Below are positions 23,977 through 34,922 of a DNA stretch of 64,000 nt, in pieces (the stretch's first letter is position 1; every line of letters starts with the position of its first letter). A program made the position numbers and the translations under genes. The notes beneath the pieces were generated by a model. The model saw only the letters and a program-made list of their open reading frames with translations, searched no databases and had not been told where the DNA came from. Source of the stretch: Staphylococcus microti (GTDB lineage: Bacteria; Bacillota; Bacilli; Staphylococcales; Staphylococcaceae); assembly GCF_000934465.1 (NCBI RefSeq), contig NZ_JXWY01000032.1, positions 40,037 to 104,036 on the forward strand, read 5' to 3'.

Positions 23977-24786
23977 TTAGTCCACTAAATGGTCAGAACC
24001 GAAGAATGATTTGAACATGTGGAATGATGTTTCTCTATTTAATGCTGCGATTGATGTTGTCAATGGAATACCTTTTGGACAAGCTTGTACACAGTTTTGT
24101 GAGTTACCACATGCTTGTAAACCGCCCATATCCATTAATGCGTTCAAACGCTCATCTTTCGTCATAGAACCTGTTGGGTGTAAGTTGAACAAACGTACTT
24201 GTGAAATAGCTTGCGCACCAACGAAGCTGTTGTTGCGTGTAACGTTTGGACATACTTCTAAACATACACCACACGTCATACATTTAGATAATTCATAAGC
24301 TGTTTGACGTTTTTTCTCTGGCATACGTGGTCCAGGTCCTAAGTCATACGTACCATCAATTGGTACCCATGCTTTCATACGTTTCAAGTTGTCGAACATA
24401 CGTGTACGGTCAACTTGTAAGTCACGAATGACTGGGAATGTGTTCATTGGTTCAAGTCGGATCGGTTGTTCCAGTTGATCAACGATTGCCGAACATGATT
24501 GACGTGCACGACCATTGATAACCATTGAACAAGCACCACATACTTCTTCCAAACAGTTCATATCCCAAGTAACTGGTGTTGTTTTTTCCCCTTTATCATT
24601 ATACGGGTTACGTTGAATTTCCATCAAACAAGCGATAATGTTCATGTTATCACGATAAGGAATGACGAATTTTTCTTCGTACGGTTGTGAATTTTCATCT
24701 TTTTGACGTTTGATAATCAACGTTACCGTTCTATTTGAATTTTGGTTGGGTTGTTGTGTTGTCACTTGCTCTTTTGTGCTAGTCAT
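23977..24786 (-). CDS. sdhB: Succinate dehydrogenase iron-sulfur subunit
   Basis: A 269-residue protein with a plant-ferredoxin [2Fe-2S] site (CLEEVCGACSMVINGRARQSC split by spacing) and C-terminal cysteine clusters CMTCGVCLEVCP and CGNSQNCVQACPKG for the [4Fe-4S]/[3Fe-4S] centres. It transfers electrons from SdhA to menaquinone via SdhC. The start overlaps the sdhA stop by one base. Confidence 0.96.
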   Translation of the reverse strand: MTSTKEQVTTQQPNQNSNRTVTLIIKRQKDENSQPYEEKFVIPYRDNMNIIACLMEIQRNPYNDKGEKTTPVTWDMNCLEEVCGACSMVINGRARQSCSAIVDQLEQPIRLEPMNTFPVIRDLQVDRTRMFDNLKRMKAWVPIDGTYDLGPGPRMPEKKRQTAYELSKCMTCGVCLEVCPNVTRNNSFVGAQAISQVRLFNLHPTGSMTKDERLNALMDMGGLQACGNSQNCVQACPKGIPLTTSIAALNRETSFHMFKSFFGSDHLVD

Positions 24787-26552
24787 TATTTTTTACCCCC
24801 TTTTGACTTACTTGTGTAGTCACGTTTACGAGGTGGAATTAAGCTAACATCAACAGGCTTATACGTAAAGGCTGGTTTTTCATGCGGACCTTGGTATTGT
24901 GCCAATGTATGCTTCAACCACTCTTCATCGTTACGCTCTGGGAATTCTGGTTTGTAGTGTGCACCACGAGATTCGTTACGGTTATATGCACCGATTGTGA
25001 TAACACGTGCCAACACAAGCATGTTCCATAATTGACGTGTGAAGAACACCGCTTGGTTACTCCATTGTGATGTATCTTCCATGTCAATATCTTCATAACG
25101 TTTCATCAACTCGACAATTTTCTTGTCAGTTTCTAATAAACGCTTGTTATCACGTACAACCGTTACGTTGGCTGTCATGATTTCACCAAGTTCACGGTGA
25201 AGTTTGTACGCATTTTCTGAGCCTTTCATATTTAAAAGCTTTTCAAAACGCGCTTGTTCTTCATCTACGCGTTGTTGATACATCTTATCATCCATATCAA
25301 CATAAGACTTTTCAACGTTCTTCACGTATTTTACAGCGTTCGGTCCTGCTACCGTACCACCGTAAATTGCTGATAACAATGAGTTCGCACCAAGACGGTT
25401 ACCACCGTGTTGTGAGAAGTCACACTCACCAGCTGCGAATAGACCGTCGATATTTGTCATTTGATCGTAGTCTACATATAAACCACCCATTGAGTAGTGA
25501 ACGGCTGGGAAGATCTTCATTGGTACTTTACGTGGATCATCACCCGTAAACTTCTCATAAATTTCGATAATACCGCCAAGCTTAACATCAAGCTCATGTG
25601 GATCTTTATGTGATAAGTCAAGGTATACCATGTTCTCACCATTGATACCTAACTTTTGGTTTACACAGACGTCAAAGATTTCACGCGTCGCGATGTCACG
25701 TGGCACTAAGTTACCGTAATCCGGATATTTTTCCTCTAAGAAATACCACGGTTTACCGTCTTTATATGTCCAAATACGTCCACCTTCACCACGTGCTGAT
25801 TCAGACATTAAACGTAACTTGTCATCACCAGGAATCGCTGTTGGGTGAATTTGGATAAACTCACCGTTCGCATATTGTACACCTTGTTGGTATACGATAG
25901 AAGCTGCTGAACCTGTGTTGATCATTGAGTTCGTTGTTTTACCGAAGATGATACCAGGACCACCTGTTGCCATGATTACCGCATCTGAACCAAATGCTTT
26001 GATTTCAGATGTTGTAATGTTTTGAGCAACGATACCGCGTGCTGCGTTGTCATCATCTTTAACAACACCTAGGAATTCCCAGCCCTCATATTTTGTCACA
26101 AGTCCGTCCACTTCAAAACTACGCACTTGCTCATCTAATGCGTACAACAATTGTTGCCCAGTTGTTGCACCAGCAAATGCTGTTCTATGATGAAGTGTAC
26201 CGCCAAAACGACGGAAATCTAATAAACCTTCACTCGTTCTATTAAACATAACACCCATACGATCAAGTAAATGGATAATCTTAGGTGCTGCTTCAGTCAT
26301 CTTTTGAACAGGTGGTTGGTCAGCCAAGAAGTCGCCACCATATACTGTGTCATCGAAATGAATCCATGGTGAGTCGCCTTCACCTTTTGTGTTGACTGCT
26401 CCGTTGATACCGCCTTGCGCACAAACTGAGTGAGAGCGTTTAACTGGAACGATTGAGAACAAGTCAACATGTACACCTTGTTCCGCTGCTTTAATTGTTG
26501 ACATGAGACCTGCTAGTCCACCACCGACAACAATAATTTTATTCTCTGCCAT
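24786..26552 (-). CDS. sdhA: Succinate dehydrogenase flavoprotein subunit
   Basis: A 588-residue protein: N-terminal FAD-binding GGGLAGLM, HHRTAFAGAT for covalent FAD attachment, and catalytic region QIHPTAIPG and SARGEGGRIW. It oxidises succinate in the TCA cycle and respiration at the inner face of the membrane. Middle gene of sdhCAB. Confidence 0.97.
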   Translation of the reverse strand: MAENKIIVVGGGLAGLMSTIKAAEQGVHVDLFSIVPVKRSHSVCAQGGINGAVNTKGEGDSPWIHFDDTVYGGDFLADQPPVQKMTEAAPKIIHLLDRMGVMFNRTSEGLLDFRRFGGTLHHRTAFAGATTGQQLLYALDEQVRSFEVDGLVTKYEGWEFLGVVKDDDNAARGIVAQNITTSEIKAFGSDAVIMATGGPGIIFGKTTNSMINTGSAASIVYQQGVQYANGEFIQIHPTAIPGDDKLRLMSESARGEGGRIWTYKDGKPWYFLEEKYPDYGNLVPRDIATREIFDVCVNQKLGINGENMVYLDLSHKDPHELDVKLGGIIEIYEKFTGDDPRKVPMKIFPAVHYSMGGLYVDYDQMTNIDGLFAAGECDFSQHGGNRLGANSLLSAIYGGTVAGPNAVKYVKNVEKSYVDMDDKMYQQRVDEEQARFEKLLNMKGSENAYKLHRELGEIMTANVTVVRDNKRLLETDKKIVELMKRYEDIDMEDTSQWSNQAVFFTRQLWNMLVLARVITIGAYNRNESRGAHYKPEFPERNDEEWLKHTLAQYQGPHEKPAFTYKPVDVSLIPPRKRDYTSKSKGGKK

Positions 26553-26585
26553 AAAATAGTCACTCCCCTGAAATGATTAAACCGC

Positions 26586-27197
26586 TTATAAGAACGCTAA
26601 GATCGCACTTACACCGATGTATGATACTACTAAGAAAATCACTAATGATACCCATGTAAAAATACGTTGTGACTTTGCTGATTGTAAAATACCCCAAGTC
26701 ACTAAGAATGACCATAAGCCATTCGCAAAGTGAAATACGACTGCTACGATACATACGATATAGAAAACTAACCAAAGTGGGTTTGTCACAATATCGTGAA
26801 TCATATCGAAGTTCACTTCATGCCCCATAAGCTTCTGAATACGTGTTTGCCACATGTGCACCATTACGAAAATAAACGTTAATAACCCAGATAAACGTTG
26901 GAATAAGAACATCCAGTTACGCATATATGAATAATGGCCAATGTTGTGGCTCGCTGTGAATGCGATATGCACACCGTACACCGCGTGATACAAGATTGGA
27001 ATGTAAATCATAATGATCTCCAAGGCGTACAAAAACGGTAACGAGTCCATAAAGCCTGCCGCTTTGTTAAATGCCTCTACCCCCTGAGTTGCTTGGTGGT
27101 TCACCATTAAATGTACTAATAAGAAAGCACCTAATGGCACAACACCGAGTAACGAGTGTAGACGTCTAAGGTAGAATTGGTTCTTTGATTGTGTCAA
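26586..27197 (-). CDS. sdhC: Succinate dehydrogenase cytochrome b558 subunit (TTG start)
   Basis: About 203 residues with five membrane segments and conserved His residues (LHSLLG, VHLMVNH, HAVYGVHI, HNIGHYSYM, VHMW) for haem ligation. The open frame reaches 27302, but that extension is basic and lacks conservation. TTG at 27197 follows a GGGGGG ribosome site and gives TQSKNQFYLRRLHSL, matching the known S. aureus start and length. Confidence 0.93.
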   Translation of the reverse strand: MTQSKNQFYLRRLHSLLGVVPLGAFLLVHLMVNHQATQGVEAFNKAAGFMDSLPFLYALEIIMIYIPILYHAVYGVHIAFTASHNIGHYSYMRNWMFLFQRLSGLLTFIFVMVHMWQTRIQKLMGHEVNFDMIHDIVTNPLWLVFYIVCIVAVVFHFANGLWSFLVTWGILQSAKSQRIFTWVSLVIFLVVSYIGVSAILAFL

Positions 27198-27263
27198 AGG
27201 AAGTCCCCCCTGCGATACTATTAATTTTTTTGATTTCTTTTCCCGGCGAATGCCCTTGCCTTT

Positions 27264-27277
27264 AGAAAACGTTTGCA
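27264..27277 (-). promoter_or_regulatory. Candidate cre (CcpA) site in the sdhC leader
   Basis: On the minus strand TGCAAACGTTTTCT matches 12 of 14 positions of the cre consensus TGWAANCGNTNWCA. It lies 67 bp before the sdhC start. CcpA repression of TCA-cycle genes is well established in staphylococci. Confidence 0.6.
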
Positions 27278-27331
27278 TCAACGTATAAAAAAAAGAAATC
27301 AATTCACTATTATTGTAACACTAAATGTGAC

Positions 27332-27367
27332 AAATTTGGGTATGAGAATGATTCTCATACCAAATTT
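27332..27367 (-). promoter_or_regulatory. Fur box and extended palindrome upstream of sdhCAB
   Basis: TGAGAATGATTCTCA (27343-27357) matches 13 of 15 positions of the Fur 7-1-7 consensus TGATAATNATTATCA. It is embedded in a longer near-palindrome (arms AAATTTG and GTATGAGAAT). TTGTCA directly downstream on the minus strand could be the sdhC -35. It starts only 2 bp after the uvrC stop, so the hairpin may also affect uvrC transcript ends. Confidence 0.65.
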
Positions 27368-27368
27368 A

Positions 27369-29156
27369 TCATGATGTCGATTTTAAGGCGTTATAGACAT
27401 TCGTAGCCGCCTGTTTCGGTAGGCCTGCCGCTTGTAATTCTTCAACAGTTGCGTCACGCATTTTCTTAATAGATCCAAATTTTCTTAGCAAGTTGGCTTT
27501 ACGTTTTGGACCAACACCTTCTATATTATCAAGAACAGATTGCATACCTGTTTTGCGACGTGTTTGACGATGGAATGTAATCGCAAAACGATGCACTTCA
27601 TCTTGAATGCGTTGTAATAAATAGAATGCTTGACTATTCTTTTTCAATGGAATGATTTCAGCTTCTTGTCCGTACAACAATTCTGCAGTTTGGTGCTTAT
27701 CATTTTTCGCTAAGCCGGCAACAGGAATATCTAAGCCTAACTCGTTTTCCAAAACGTCCATGACACCATTCATATGCCCTTTCCCACCATCAACAATAAT
27801 CAAGTCTGGCAATGGCAAGCCTTCATTTAAGACACGTGTATAACGACGACGCACGACTTCTCGCATCGTCTTATAGTCATCGGGACCTTCTACTGTTTTC
27901 ACTTTGAATTTGCGATACCCTTTTTTATCCGGTCTTCCGTCGACAAATGTCACCATGGCAGAAACCGGGTCTACCCCTTGAATATTCGAGTTGTCAAAGG
28001 CTTCAATGCGAATTGGCGTTTGAATATTCATCGCCTCACCGAGTTCTTCAATCGCATTAATCGTTCGCGACTCATCTCGTGCGATTAATTCAAATTTATT
28101 TTCCAATGCAATACGCGCATTTTTGTTCGCTAAGTCAACGAGTTGTTTTTTCTGTCCACGTTGCGGTGTTAAGATTGTGGTATCGACGACGGAGTGAATC
28201 ATCTCCGTATCCAATCCTTTTGGAACGTGAACTTCTTTTGGTAAGAAATGCTGATTTACTTGATAAAATTGCCCGATAAATGTATAAAACTCTTCTTCAG
28301 GTGTTTGTTGTAACGGAAACATTGTCGCTTCACGCTCAATGAGATTCCCTTGACGTACAAAGAACACTTGAATACACATCCAACCTTTATCGACGCTGTA
28401 GCCAAATACATCGCGTATCGTTTGATCAGTTGAAATGACTTTTTGTTTGTTCGTTAAGTTTTTAATATGTTGAATCAAATCACGATACTCTTTCGCTTGC
28501 TCAAAGGCCATCTGTTCGCTCGCTTCTTGCATGCGCGTTTCCAAATGATGCAAAATCGTCTTGTCTTCGCCATTTAAAAAGTCGGAAATCTCACGTGACA
28601 TACGTTCATATTCTTCGTTGGCAACTGGATACACACATGGACCGAGACACTGCCCAATATGATAGTACAGACATAAACGATTCGGCATATGATCACATTT
28701 GCGGAAAGGATAGATGCGGTCCAATAACTTTTTCGTTTCAACCGCCGAGTAAGCATTCGGATAAGGACCAAAATACTTCCCGCTTCCTTTGCGTACCGTA
28801 CGCGTCACAATCAACTTCGGATGACGTTCTTTCGTAATTTTAATAAAGGGATACGTTTTGCCGTCTTTTAATAAAATATTATATCGTGGTTGGTATTTTT
28901 TAATTAAATTCAATTCAAGCAATAACGATTCTGTTTCACTCGACGTTACAATATATTCAAAATCGACAATTTCTTTGACGAGTCGTGTTGTTTTCGTATC
29001 GTGTGTCCCCGTAAAATACGAACGCACACGATTTCTCAGTCGCTTTGCTTTTCCGACGTAAATGACTTGATTTTGACGATCTTTCATCAAGTAACAGCCG
29101 GGATCTGTGGGCAATACACTTAACTTCTTCTTAATATTCGCTTTCACATCTTCCAA
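27369..29156 (-). CDS. uvrC: Excinuclease ABC subunit C
   Basis: A 595-residue protein: N-terminal GIY-YIG nuclease ([25 protein letters not shown]), UVR motif near residues 200-235, RNase H-like endonuclease domain ([19 protein letters not shown]) and C-terminal helix-hairpin-helix ([14 protein letters not shown]). It makes both incisions in nucleotide excision repair. Confidence 0.96.
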   Translation of the reverse strand: MEDVKANIKKKLSVLPTDPGCYLMKDRQNQVIYVGKAKRLRNRVRSYFTGTHDTKTTRLVKEIVDFEYIVTSSETESLLLELNLIKKYQPRYNILLKDGKTYPFIKITKERHPKLIVTRTVRKGSGKYFGPYPNAYSAVETKKLLDRIYPFRKCDHMPNRLCLYYHIGQCLGPCVYPVANEEYERMSREISDFLNGEDKTILHHLETRMQEASEQMAFEQAKEYRDLIQHIKNLTNKQKVISTDQTIRDVFGYSVDKGWMCIQVFFVRQGNLIEREATMFPLQQTPEEEFYTFIGQFYQVNQHFLPKEVHVPKGLDTEMIHSVVDTTILTPQRGQKKQLVDLANKNARIALENKFELIARDESRTINAIEELGEAMNIQTPIRIEAFDNSNIQGVDPVSAMVTFVDGRPDKKGYRKFKVKTVEGPDDYKTMREVVRRRYTRVLNEGLPLPDLIIVDGGKGHMNGVMDVLENELGLDIPVAGLAKNDKHQTAELLYGQEAEIIPLKKNSQAFYLLQRIQDEVHRFAITFHRQTRRKTGMQSVLDNIEGVGPKRKANLLRKFGSIKKMRDATVEELQAAGLPKQAATNVYNALKSTS

Positions 29157-29248
29157 TCGTTCTCACCTTCTTTACAAAAACCTATTCTGTTCATACGCTT
29201 TTATCTCATTATTAGATAGTGCTATTTAAAGTATGATTTTAAAATTAT

Positions 29249-29290
29249 GCGTATGAAAAGCCTACCCGCAATAAATACGAATAGGCTTCA
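29249..29290 (-). terminator. Terminator of trxA
   Basis: AAGCCTATTCG pairs with GGGTAGGCTT on the minus strand, followed by TTCATACG. The U-tract is short. Confidence 0.65.
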
Positions 29291-29342
29291 TGAGTGTACT
29301 TACGTGTTCACTTTATGCATTAACACGCTTCATGCTGACATC

Positions 29343-29657
29343 TTATAAATGTTTATCTAAAACTTGCGCTAAGTTTTCTTTTGGTTGGAATCCAACAACT
29401 TTGTCTACTGGTTCACCGTCTTTGAATACGATTAATGTTGGAATACTCATTACTTCAAATTTTGCAGCTGTTGCTTGGTTTTGGTCTACATCTAATTTTA
29501 AGATGTCTGCTTTACCATCGTAGTCTGCTGCTAAGTCTTCTAATACTGGCGCAATCATTTTACATGGTCCACACCAAGTTGCCCAGAAATCTACTAATTT
29601 AACACCTTCATTGATTTGTTGATCAAAGTTTGCATCTGTTGCTTCAATAATAGCCAT
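29343..29657 (-). CDS. trxA: Thioredoxin
   Basis: A 104-residue thioredoxin with the WCGPC active site and the cis-Pro loop (MSIPTLIVF). It reduces cytoplasmic disulfides with thioredoxin reductase. It sits between mutS2 and uvrC, as in S. aureus and B. subtilis. AGGAGGC lies upstream. Confidence 0.97.
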   Translation of the reverse strand: MAIIEATDANFDQQINEGVKLVDFWATWCGPCKMIAPVLEDLAADYDGKADILKLDVDQNQATAAKFEVMSIPTLIVFKDGEPVDKVVGFQPKENLAQVLDKHL

Positions 29658-29732
29658 AAGTTATAGCCTCCTCGTTATTAATGATGAACAAATTATAACA
29701 AATAGGTTCATCCCTTTCACTTTTAATGCTCA

Positions 29733-32081
29733 TTAGCGTAATGTCGCGACTGTAACGCCAAAGCCACCTTCACTTGGCATACCCGTGCGGAAGTCCGCCA
29801 CACTTTTATGACGCTTGAGGTGTTGTGTCACCCCTTTTTGTAATGCACCGGTTCCTTTACCATGAATAATATAGACGTCTTCATAGTTACTCAATACCGC
29901 TTGATCCAAGTATTGATCGAGTGCTACCATTGCTTCATCATAGCGGTAACCTCGTAAGTCTAACTCCATTTTGACTGTTGAACGGTTTGTACGTGTGACC
30001 ATTTTGCTCGGCTGTTGTTTGGTCTTTTCTTTCTTTTCTAAGTCTTTCAATGGCAATTTCATTTTAATAATACCCATTTGTACGACGGCTTCATCGTCAT
30101 CAAGCAGTTCTAAAACTTCGCCTTTTTGACCGTAAGACAGCACTTTAACTTCATCGCCTGCTTTAATTTCATCCCAACGTTGTTTCTTCACATCTTGTTT
30201 AATCGACTTCGCTTCATATTGACTTTCAAGTTGTTTCTTTTTGTCGATTAATTCATGTTCTTTCACTTCTGCACCTTTTTGATCACGCATTTGGCGTAAT
30301 GACTTCACAATATCATCTGCTTCTTGCGTTGCAGCAATCACATGTTGGTTCGCTTTTTCTTTCGCTTCTTCCATCAAACGACTTTCAAAGTTTTGATACT
30401 TCTCATATTGTTGTGTTAAATCACGATGAATCGTTTCCGCTTCACGTACGAGTCTTTCTAATTCAATACGCTGATCATCGACACGTTTCGCATTATGTTC
30501 TAATGAAGCAATCATCTCATTAATTTCTTGTTCATCTTGACCAATCATCGTTTTCGCATGGTTAATAATTTTCAAACCAAGACCTAAACGCTTGGAAATA
30601 TCAAAAGCATTTGAACGTCCCGGTACGCCCATTAATAATTTATATGTTGGACTTAACGTATCGACATCAAACTCAACGCTCGCATTCATAACACCTTCAC
30701 GATTGTAGCTATACGCTTTTAGCTCTGGATAGTGTGTCGTTGCCATCACTAATGCCCCGAGTGAATGCACATGGTCCAAAATACTCATTGCCAATGCTGC
30801 ACCTTCACTTGGGTCTGTCCCAGCACCTAACTCATCAAATAAAATCAGGCTGTTCGCATTCGCTTCTTCTAAAATGCTCACAATTGTCTTCATATGAGAG
30901 GAGAATGTTGATAACGATTGCTCAATTGACTGTTCGTCACCAATATCACAGAAAACATTGTCAAATACACTTAATTGGCTACCGTCTAATGTTGGAATAA
31001 GCAAGCCCGACTGTGCCATAACAATAATCAAACCAAGCGTTTTTAACGTCACTGTTTTACCACCTGTATTCGGCCCAGTAATAATGACTGTTTGAATATT
31101 TTCTTCAAATTCAATCGTATTTGCGACAACTGTTTCTCGATCTAATAACGGGTGGAATGCTTTCGGTAAATACACTTTGCGTGTTTCTGAAAATGTCGGC
31201 TTTGTCCCTTTAATTTTCGCTGCATAACGTGCTTTAGCGATTAAAAAGTCTAAATGTCCCATAATCTCTTCAGCAATTAAGCACCCGTCGCCATATTCTG
31301 CAACTTCAGCAGTTAACGCCATTAAAATACGATTCATTTCAGTCGCTTCTTCACTTCTTAAACGACTTACTTGGTTGTTTAATTCGACGACTGAAGACGG
31401 CTCAATATACAAGGTTTGACCCGATGCAGACTGATCGTGCACAATCCCGTTAAAATCTTGGCGATACTCTGCTTTAACTGGAATAACGTGGCGTTCATTA
31501 CGCACTGTAACCAATGTATCAGATAATTTCTTTTGATTACCCGTTGACTTTACAATACGATCGAGTTGCGCTTTCACACGTTGATTCGTCTTAGAAATAC
31601 GGCTACGAATCGCTTGTAATTCTGTACTTGCGGAATCAAATAAATCATGTGTATCACATGTTTGATGAATGGATTGATACAATGGCGTTAACACGGGTAA
31701 TCTTTGCATTTGTGCATCCAAAATATCGTAATGTACGCCTTCTTCATCTTCAACAAGTTGATTGTAAAATGTTTTAAATTGATTTTGCACTTGTATGAGT
31801 CGTTTAATCGCATTCAATTCTTGAACATTTAATGTGCCGCCGATTTGTGCACGTTTGATATATGTTGCAACAGCTGATAAACCACTCAAACTTGGTATGC
31901 GATACTGATTATAAATTTGTGCAATTTCATCTATTTCATCCATTTGCCAAGTCACTGTTTCAAAATCAGTTGCCGGTGTAAGTTGTTGCACCTTTGTGCG
32001 TCCCAAATCACTGACAACTTCTTGTGCAAGGCTCTCTTTAACTTTATCGAACTCTAATATCTCTAAAGTTTTTGCTTTCAT
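29733..32081 (-). CDS. mutS2: Endonuclease MutS2
   Basis: A 782-residue protein: MutS-like core and ATPase with Walker A ([16 protein letters not shown]) and Walker B ([18 protein letters not shown]), a long coiled coil (about 510-620) and C-terminal Smr nuclease ([30 protein letters not shown]). MutS2 acts in recombination control and rescue of collided ribosomes. It starts 17 bp after polX. Confidence 0.95.
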   Translation of the reverse strand: MKAKTLEILEFDKVKESLAQEVVSDLGRTKVQQLTPATDFETVTWQMDEIDEIAQIYNQYRIPSLSGLSAVATYIKRAQIGGTLNVQELNAIKRLIQVQNQFKTFYNQLVEDEEGVHYDILDAQMQRLPVLTPLYQSIHQTCDTHDLFDSASTELQAIRSRISKTNQRVKAQLDRIVKSTGNQKKLSDTLVTVRNERHVIPVKAEYRQDFNGIVHDQSASGQTLYIEPSSVVELNNQVSRLRSEEATEMNRILMALTAEVAEYGDGCLIAEEIMGHLDFLIAKARYAAKIKGTKPTFSETRKVYLPKAFHPLLDRETVVANTIEFEENIQTVIITGPNTGGKTVTLKTLGLIIVMAQSGLLIPTLDGSQLSVFDNVFCDIGDEQSIEQSLSTFSSHMKTIVSILEEANANSLILFDELGAGTDPSEGAALAMSILDHVHSLGALVMATTHYPELKAYSYNREGVMNASVEFDVDTLSPTYKLLMGVPGRSNAFDISKRLGLGLKIINHAKTMIGQDEQEINEMIASLEHNAKRVDDQRIELERLVREAETIHRDLTQQYEKYQNFESRLMEEAKEKANQHVIAATQEADDIVKSLRQMRDQKGAEVKEHELIDKKKQLESQYEAKSIKQDVKKQRWDEIKAGDEVKVLSYGQKGEVLELLDDDEAVVQMGIIKMKLPLKDLEKKEKTKQQPSKMVTRTNRSTVKMELDLRGYRYDEAMVALDQYLDQAVLSNYEDVYIIHGKGTGALQKGVTQHLKRHKSVADFRTGMPSEGGFGVTVATLR

Positions 32082-32098
32082 TAAAAACCCCTCAATTT

Positions 32099-33811
32099 CT
32101 ATTTAAGTTGCTTTGGTTGTGTAATAAATGTTTTAAACGCTTCTCGTGACATTGCATTTAAAACGTGTTCCTTTTTCACCCATCCTTTTTGTGCTGTTGC
32201 GACACCATATTTCATAAAGTCGAGGTGATCAACATGATGGGCGTCTGTATTAATTGTGACCATTAAATCTGGATTTTGGCGCAATACATCTGCACTCAAA
32301 TCCAGTCGTTTAGGATTGGCATTAATTTCTAAAACCGTGCCTGTTTCACGACATAATTTGATTAATTGGTCCATATTTGGTTCATACCCTTTACGCTTAC
32401 CGATAATTCTACCTGTTGGGTGCGCAATATGTCGAACATATGGATTGCGGCATGCTTGTTCCAATCGGTGCATGATTTCCGCTTCACTTTGATTAAAGCT
32501 TTGATGAATCGCCGCAATCACATAATCCAGTTGCGCTAATACGTCATCATCATAGTCTAAGGAACCGTCTGGTAAAATATCCATTTCAATGCCTGAATAA
32601 ATATCAATTTCATCATATTCTGCGTTAAGCGCATGAATTTCGTCACGTTGTTTCAATAAACGCTCGACAGATAAGCCGTTTGCGACGCGTAAGCTTTGCG
32701 AGTGGTCGGTAATACACATATAGTCATACCCTTTGGCGATGTTTGCTTCAACCATTTCACGTAAGCTGAACGCCCCATCACTTGCTGTTGTATGCATATG
32801 AATGTCTCCACGCATATCTTCTAAAGTGACGATTGATGACAAGTCTTTATCAAACTCGGAACCGTCTTCACGCATACTCGGTGCAATCCATGGCGTATTA
32901 AAATGCGCATAAATCGCCACTTCACTGTCCAACTGTAAAAGTGAGCCATCTGGTTGTTCAATACCGTATTCACTCACTTTTTCGCCTTTATCTTTCGCCA
33001 GTTGACGAATGCGAATATTGTGGTCTTTTGAACCGGTGAAGTGTTGTAATGTATGGTAGAAAGCTGCCGGTTCAATCATACGAAAATCAACGCCAATTGT
33101 TTCATCATCATATGCCAATGTGAGTGATACTTTTGTCTCGCCGACTGCCACTTTTTCAACTAATTGCGGGATTTCCAGTAGTTGTGCTTGTACTTTCAAC
33201 GGTGCTTCAGTGCTAATAATGTAGTCTAAGTCTTTACTCATTTCTTTCATTCGACGAAAACTACCCGCTACTTCAAAACGTTGAATTTCAGGAATTTGCG
33301 TTAAATAATCATCAATCAGCTGATTCAAACCAATCATTTGATCAATTGGATAACGCTCTTTTTTGGCACCCAGTGCTTTGACTTCAGTTAAATATTTCTC
33401 TTCCGTCTTTTTACCGAAACCACTAAGAGCCGATACTTGCCCTGCTTCACATGCCGCTTGGAACGATGCTTTATCTGTAATGTTCAATTCTTTATATAAA
33501 CGTGCGATACACTTACTGCCTAATCCGGGAATTTTCAATAACGGGATTAAGCCACTTGGTACTTCCGCTTTTAATGAGTCTAGCACTGGTGACGTTTGTG
33601 TAGCAATGTACGTATTAATCACTTCTCCTACACCTTTACCGATGTTTTTCAGTGTTGTCACATCGTCAATTTCATCCAGTGTACGATCATCCGTTTCTAA
33701 ACTTTGCGCTGCTTTGCGATACGCGGACACTTTAAAAGCATTTTCCCCTTTTAATTCCATATATGTCGCAATTTCTTCTAGTAAACGTATTATATCTTTT
33801 TTCGTTAACAT
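32099..33811 (-). CDS. polX: DNA polymerase/3'-5' exonuclease PolX
   Basis: A 570-residue family X polymerase: N-terminal helix-hairpin-helix region ([18 protein letters not shown]), nucleotidyltransferase core ([21 protein letters not shown]) and C-terminal PHP exonuclease ([24 protein letters not shown]). It serves base excision repair. Its ribosome site follows the U-tract of a terminator (33829-33873) almost directly. Confidence 0.94.
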   Translation of the reverse strand: MLTKKDIIRLLEEIATYMELKGENAFKVSAYRKAAQSLETDDRTLDEIDDVTTLKNIGKGVGEVINTYIATQTSPVLDSLKAEVPSGLIPLLKIPGLGSKCIARLYKELNITDKASFQAACEAGQVSALSGFGKKTEEKYLTEVKALGAKKERYPIDQMIGLNQLIDDYLTQIPEIQRFEVAGSFRRMKEMSKDLDYIISTEAPLKVQAQLLEIPQLVEKVAVGETKVSLTLAYDDETIGVDFRMIEPAAFYHTLQHFTGSKDHNIRIRQLAKDKGEKVSEYGIEQPDGSLLQLDSEVAIYAHFNTPWIAPSMREDGSEFDKDLSSIVTLEDMRGDIHMHTTASDGAFSLREMVEANIAKGYDYMCITDHSQSLRVANGLSVERLLKQRDEIHALNAEYDEIDIYSGIEMDILPDGSLDYDDDVLAQLDYVIAAIHQSFNQSEAEIMHRLEQACRNPYVRHIAHPTGRIIGKRKGYEPNMDQLIKLCRETGTVLEINANPKRLDLSADVLRQNPDLMVTINTDAHHVDHLDFMKYGVATAQKGWVKKEHVLNAMSREAFKTFITQPKQLK

Positions 33812-33828
33812 CTCATCACCTCATTAAA

Positions 33829-33873
33829 AAGTGGGACAGAAACCTTATGAATGAAAAGATTTCGTTGTCCCAC
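33829..33873 (-). terminator. GTGGGACA hairpin between cvpA and polX
   Basis: GTGGGACA pairs with TGTCCCAC on the minus strand, followed by TTTTTAATGAGG. It would end the zapA-cvpA transcript. The polX ribosome site starts within five bases of the U-tract. The GTGGGACA/TGTCCCAC hairpin is a dispersed staphylococcal element. Confidence 0.75.
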
Positions 33874-33982
33874 ATCGGCTGCACTCACTGAAGTACAAAT
33901 CTCACTTCAATCCGTACATGCCATTCTCCATATTTTTACATTATTCATTACAGTCATACATTATCCGGTATGCTGTCACCTA

Positions 33983-34501
33983 CTACAAGCTCAATGTCAT
34001 CTCAGAAAGTAACGGTACTTTTAATACGAACCATTGCCCCACCGACGACTTCGCAACATGTGTTTGCAGTTGTGGATCTGGTATTAAAACCGCTACATGA
34101 CTTACTAAATGTATGACAACGATCGCAGACACAATACTTAAAGCTGCACCTAATATGCGCGTCATAACGCCACGTTGCCTTGAAATTAGAAATGGCGCAA
34201 AGCTACCTAACACCAAATACATCATCGTTTTGACTATGAGTACTATCAGTATAAAGCCACACAAACGATCAAAACGCAATTCTGGTTGATTTAGCACCAA
34301 GACATAATGCGTATCATATGCTAGCGTTTTTGGAAACGGTAAAAACAATCGTAAATAGTCACTGAACGGTTCATAATATTGCTTAGCCATCCACAATCCT
34401 AAAATGGTGCTAGCAAGATGTAATAAACTCGAAAGTAACCCGCGATGAAAACCTACCAACATAAATACGAGTGTGACAACGCTAGCGCATACTACAAACA
34501 T
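33983..34501 (-). CDS. CvpA family membrane protein
   Basis: A 172-residue protein with four membrane segments and the CvpA-type N-terminal G-H-R-G-L motif (LVGFHRGLLSSLLHLA). It starts one base after zapA and lies upstream of polX, the standard Firmicutes order (zapA-yshB-polX-mutS2). Its role is uncertain. Homologues are linked to colicin V production and envelope stress. Confidence 0.85.
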   Translation of the reverse strand: MFVVCASVVTLVFMLVGFHRGLLSSLLHLASTILGLWMAKQYYEPFSDYLRLFLPFPKTLAYDTHYVLVLNQPELRFDRLCGFILIVLIVKTMMYLVLGSFAPFLISRQRGVMTRILGAALSIVSAIVVIHLVSHVAVLIPDPQLQTHVAKSSVGQWFVLKVPLLSEMTLSL

Positions 34502-34502
34502 A

Positions 34503-34769
34503 CTAGTTGCCTCGATGTTTTAAGCGTTGTATTTCTTCTCTTAATCGTGCATTTTCTTCTTCTAATAATACCAATTCGTGCATGACATTCACAGCTGTCA
34601 AGACAGATTTACGCACTGAGTCCAGCCCTGCATTACGGCTACCAAGCTCTCGAATTTTCGTATCTACTAGATCTGCAACATAGCGAATGTGTTCTGGATC
34701 ATCTTCGCCAACAATCGTATAGTGCTGATCATTTATCGTAACATTGATTCGGTTTTTGAACTCACCCAT
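34503..34769 (-). CDS. zapA: Cell division protein ZapA
   Basis: An 88-residue protein with the N-terminal globular part (RINVTINDQHYTIVGEDDPEHIRYVADLVD) and a C-terminal coiled coil (LVLLEEENARLREEIQRLKH). It crosslinks FtsZ filaments. First gene of the zapA-cvpA unit, divergent from rnhC. Confidence 0.92.
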   Translation of the reverse strand: MGEFKNRINVTINDQHYTIVGEDDPEHIRYVADLVDTKIRELGSRNAGLDSVRKSVLTAVNVMHELVLLEEENARLREEIQRLKHRGN

Positions 34770-34922
34770 CTACATTCACCTAGCCTATTGTCAATAAATT
34801 TATATATCATGATACATTATACACGACTTCATATATTTTGTGTATGATTCACGCAACAGTTCATTTATTTTGATAAAATATGATACTATTTGAAAGTACA
34901 TAATGAGAAAGCGGTGAAATAA

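Noticed and set aside
26586-27302. 238-residue SdhC
   Set aside because: The N-terminal extension covers the cre site and leader; the TTG at 27197 with GGGGGG gives the family length.
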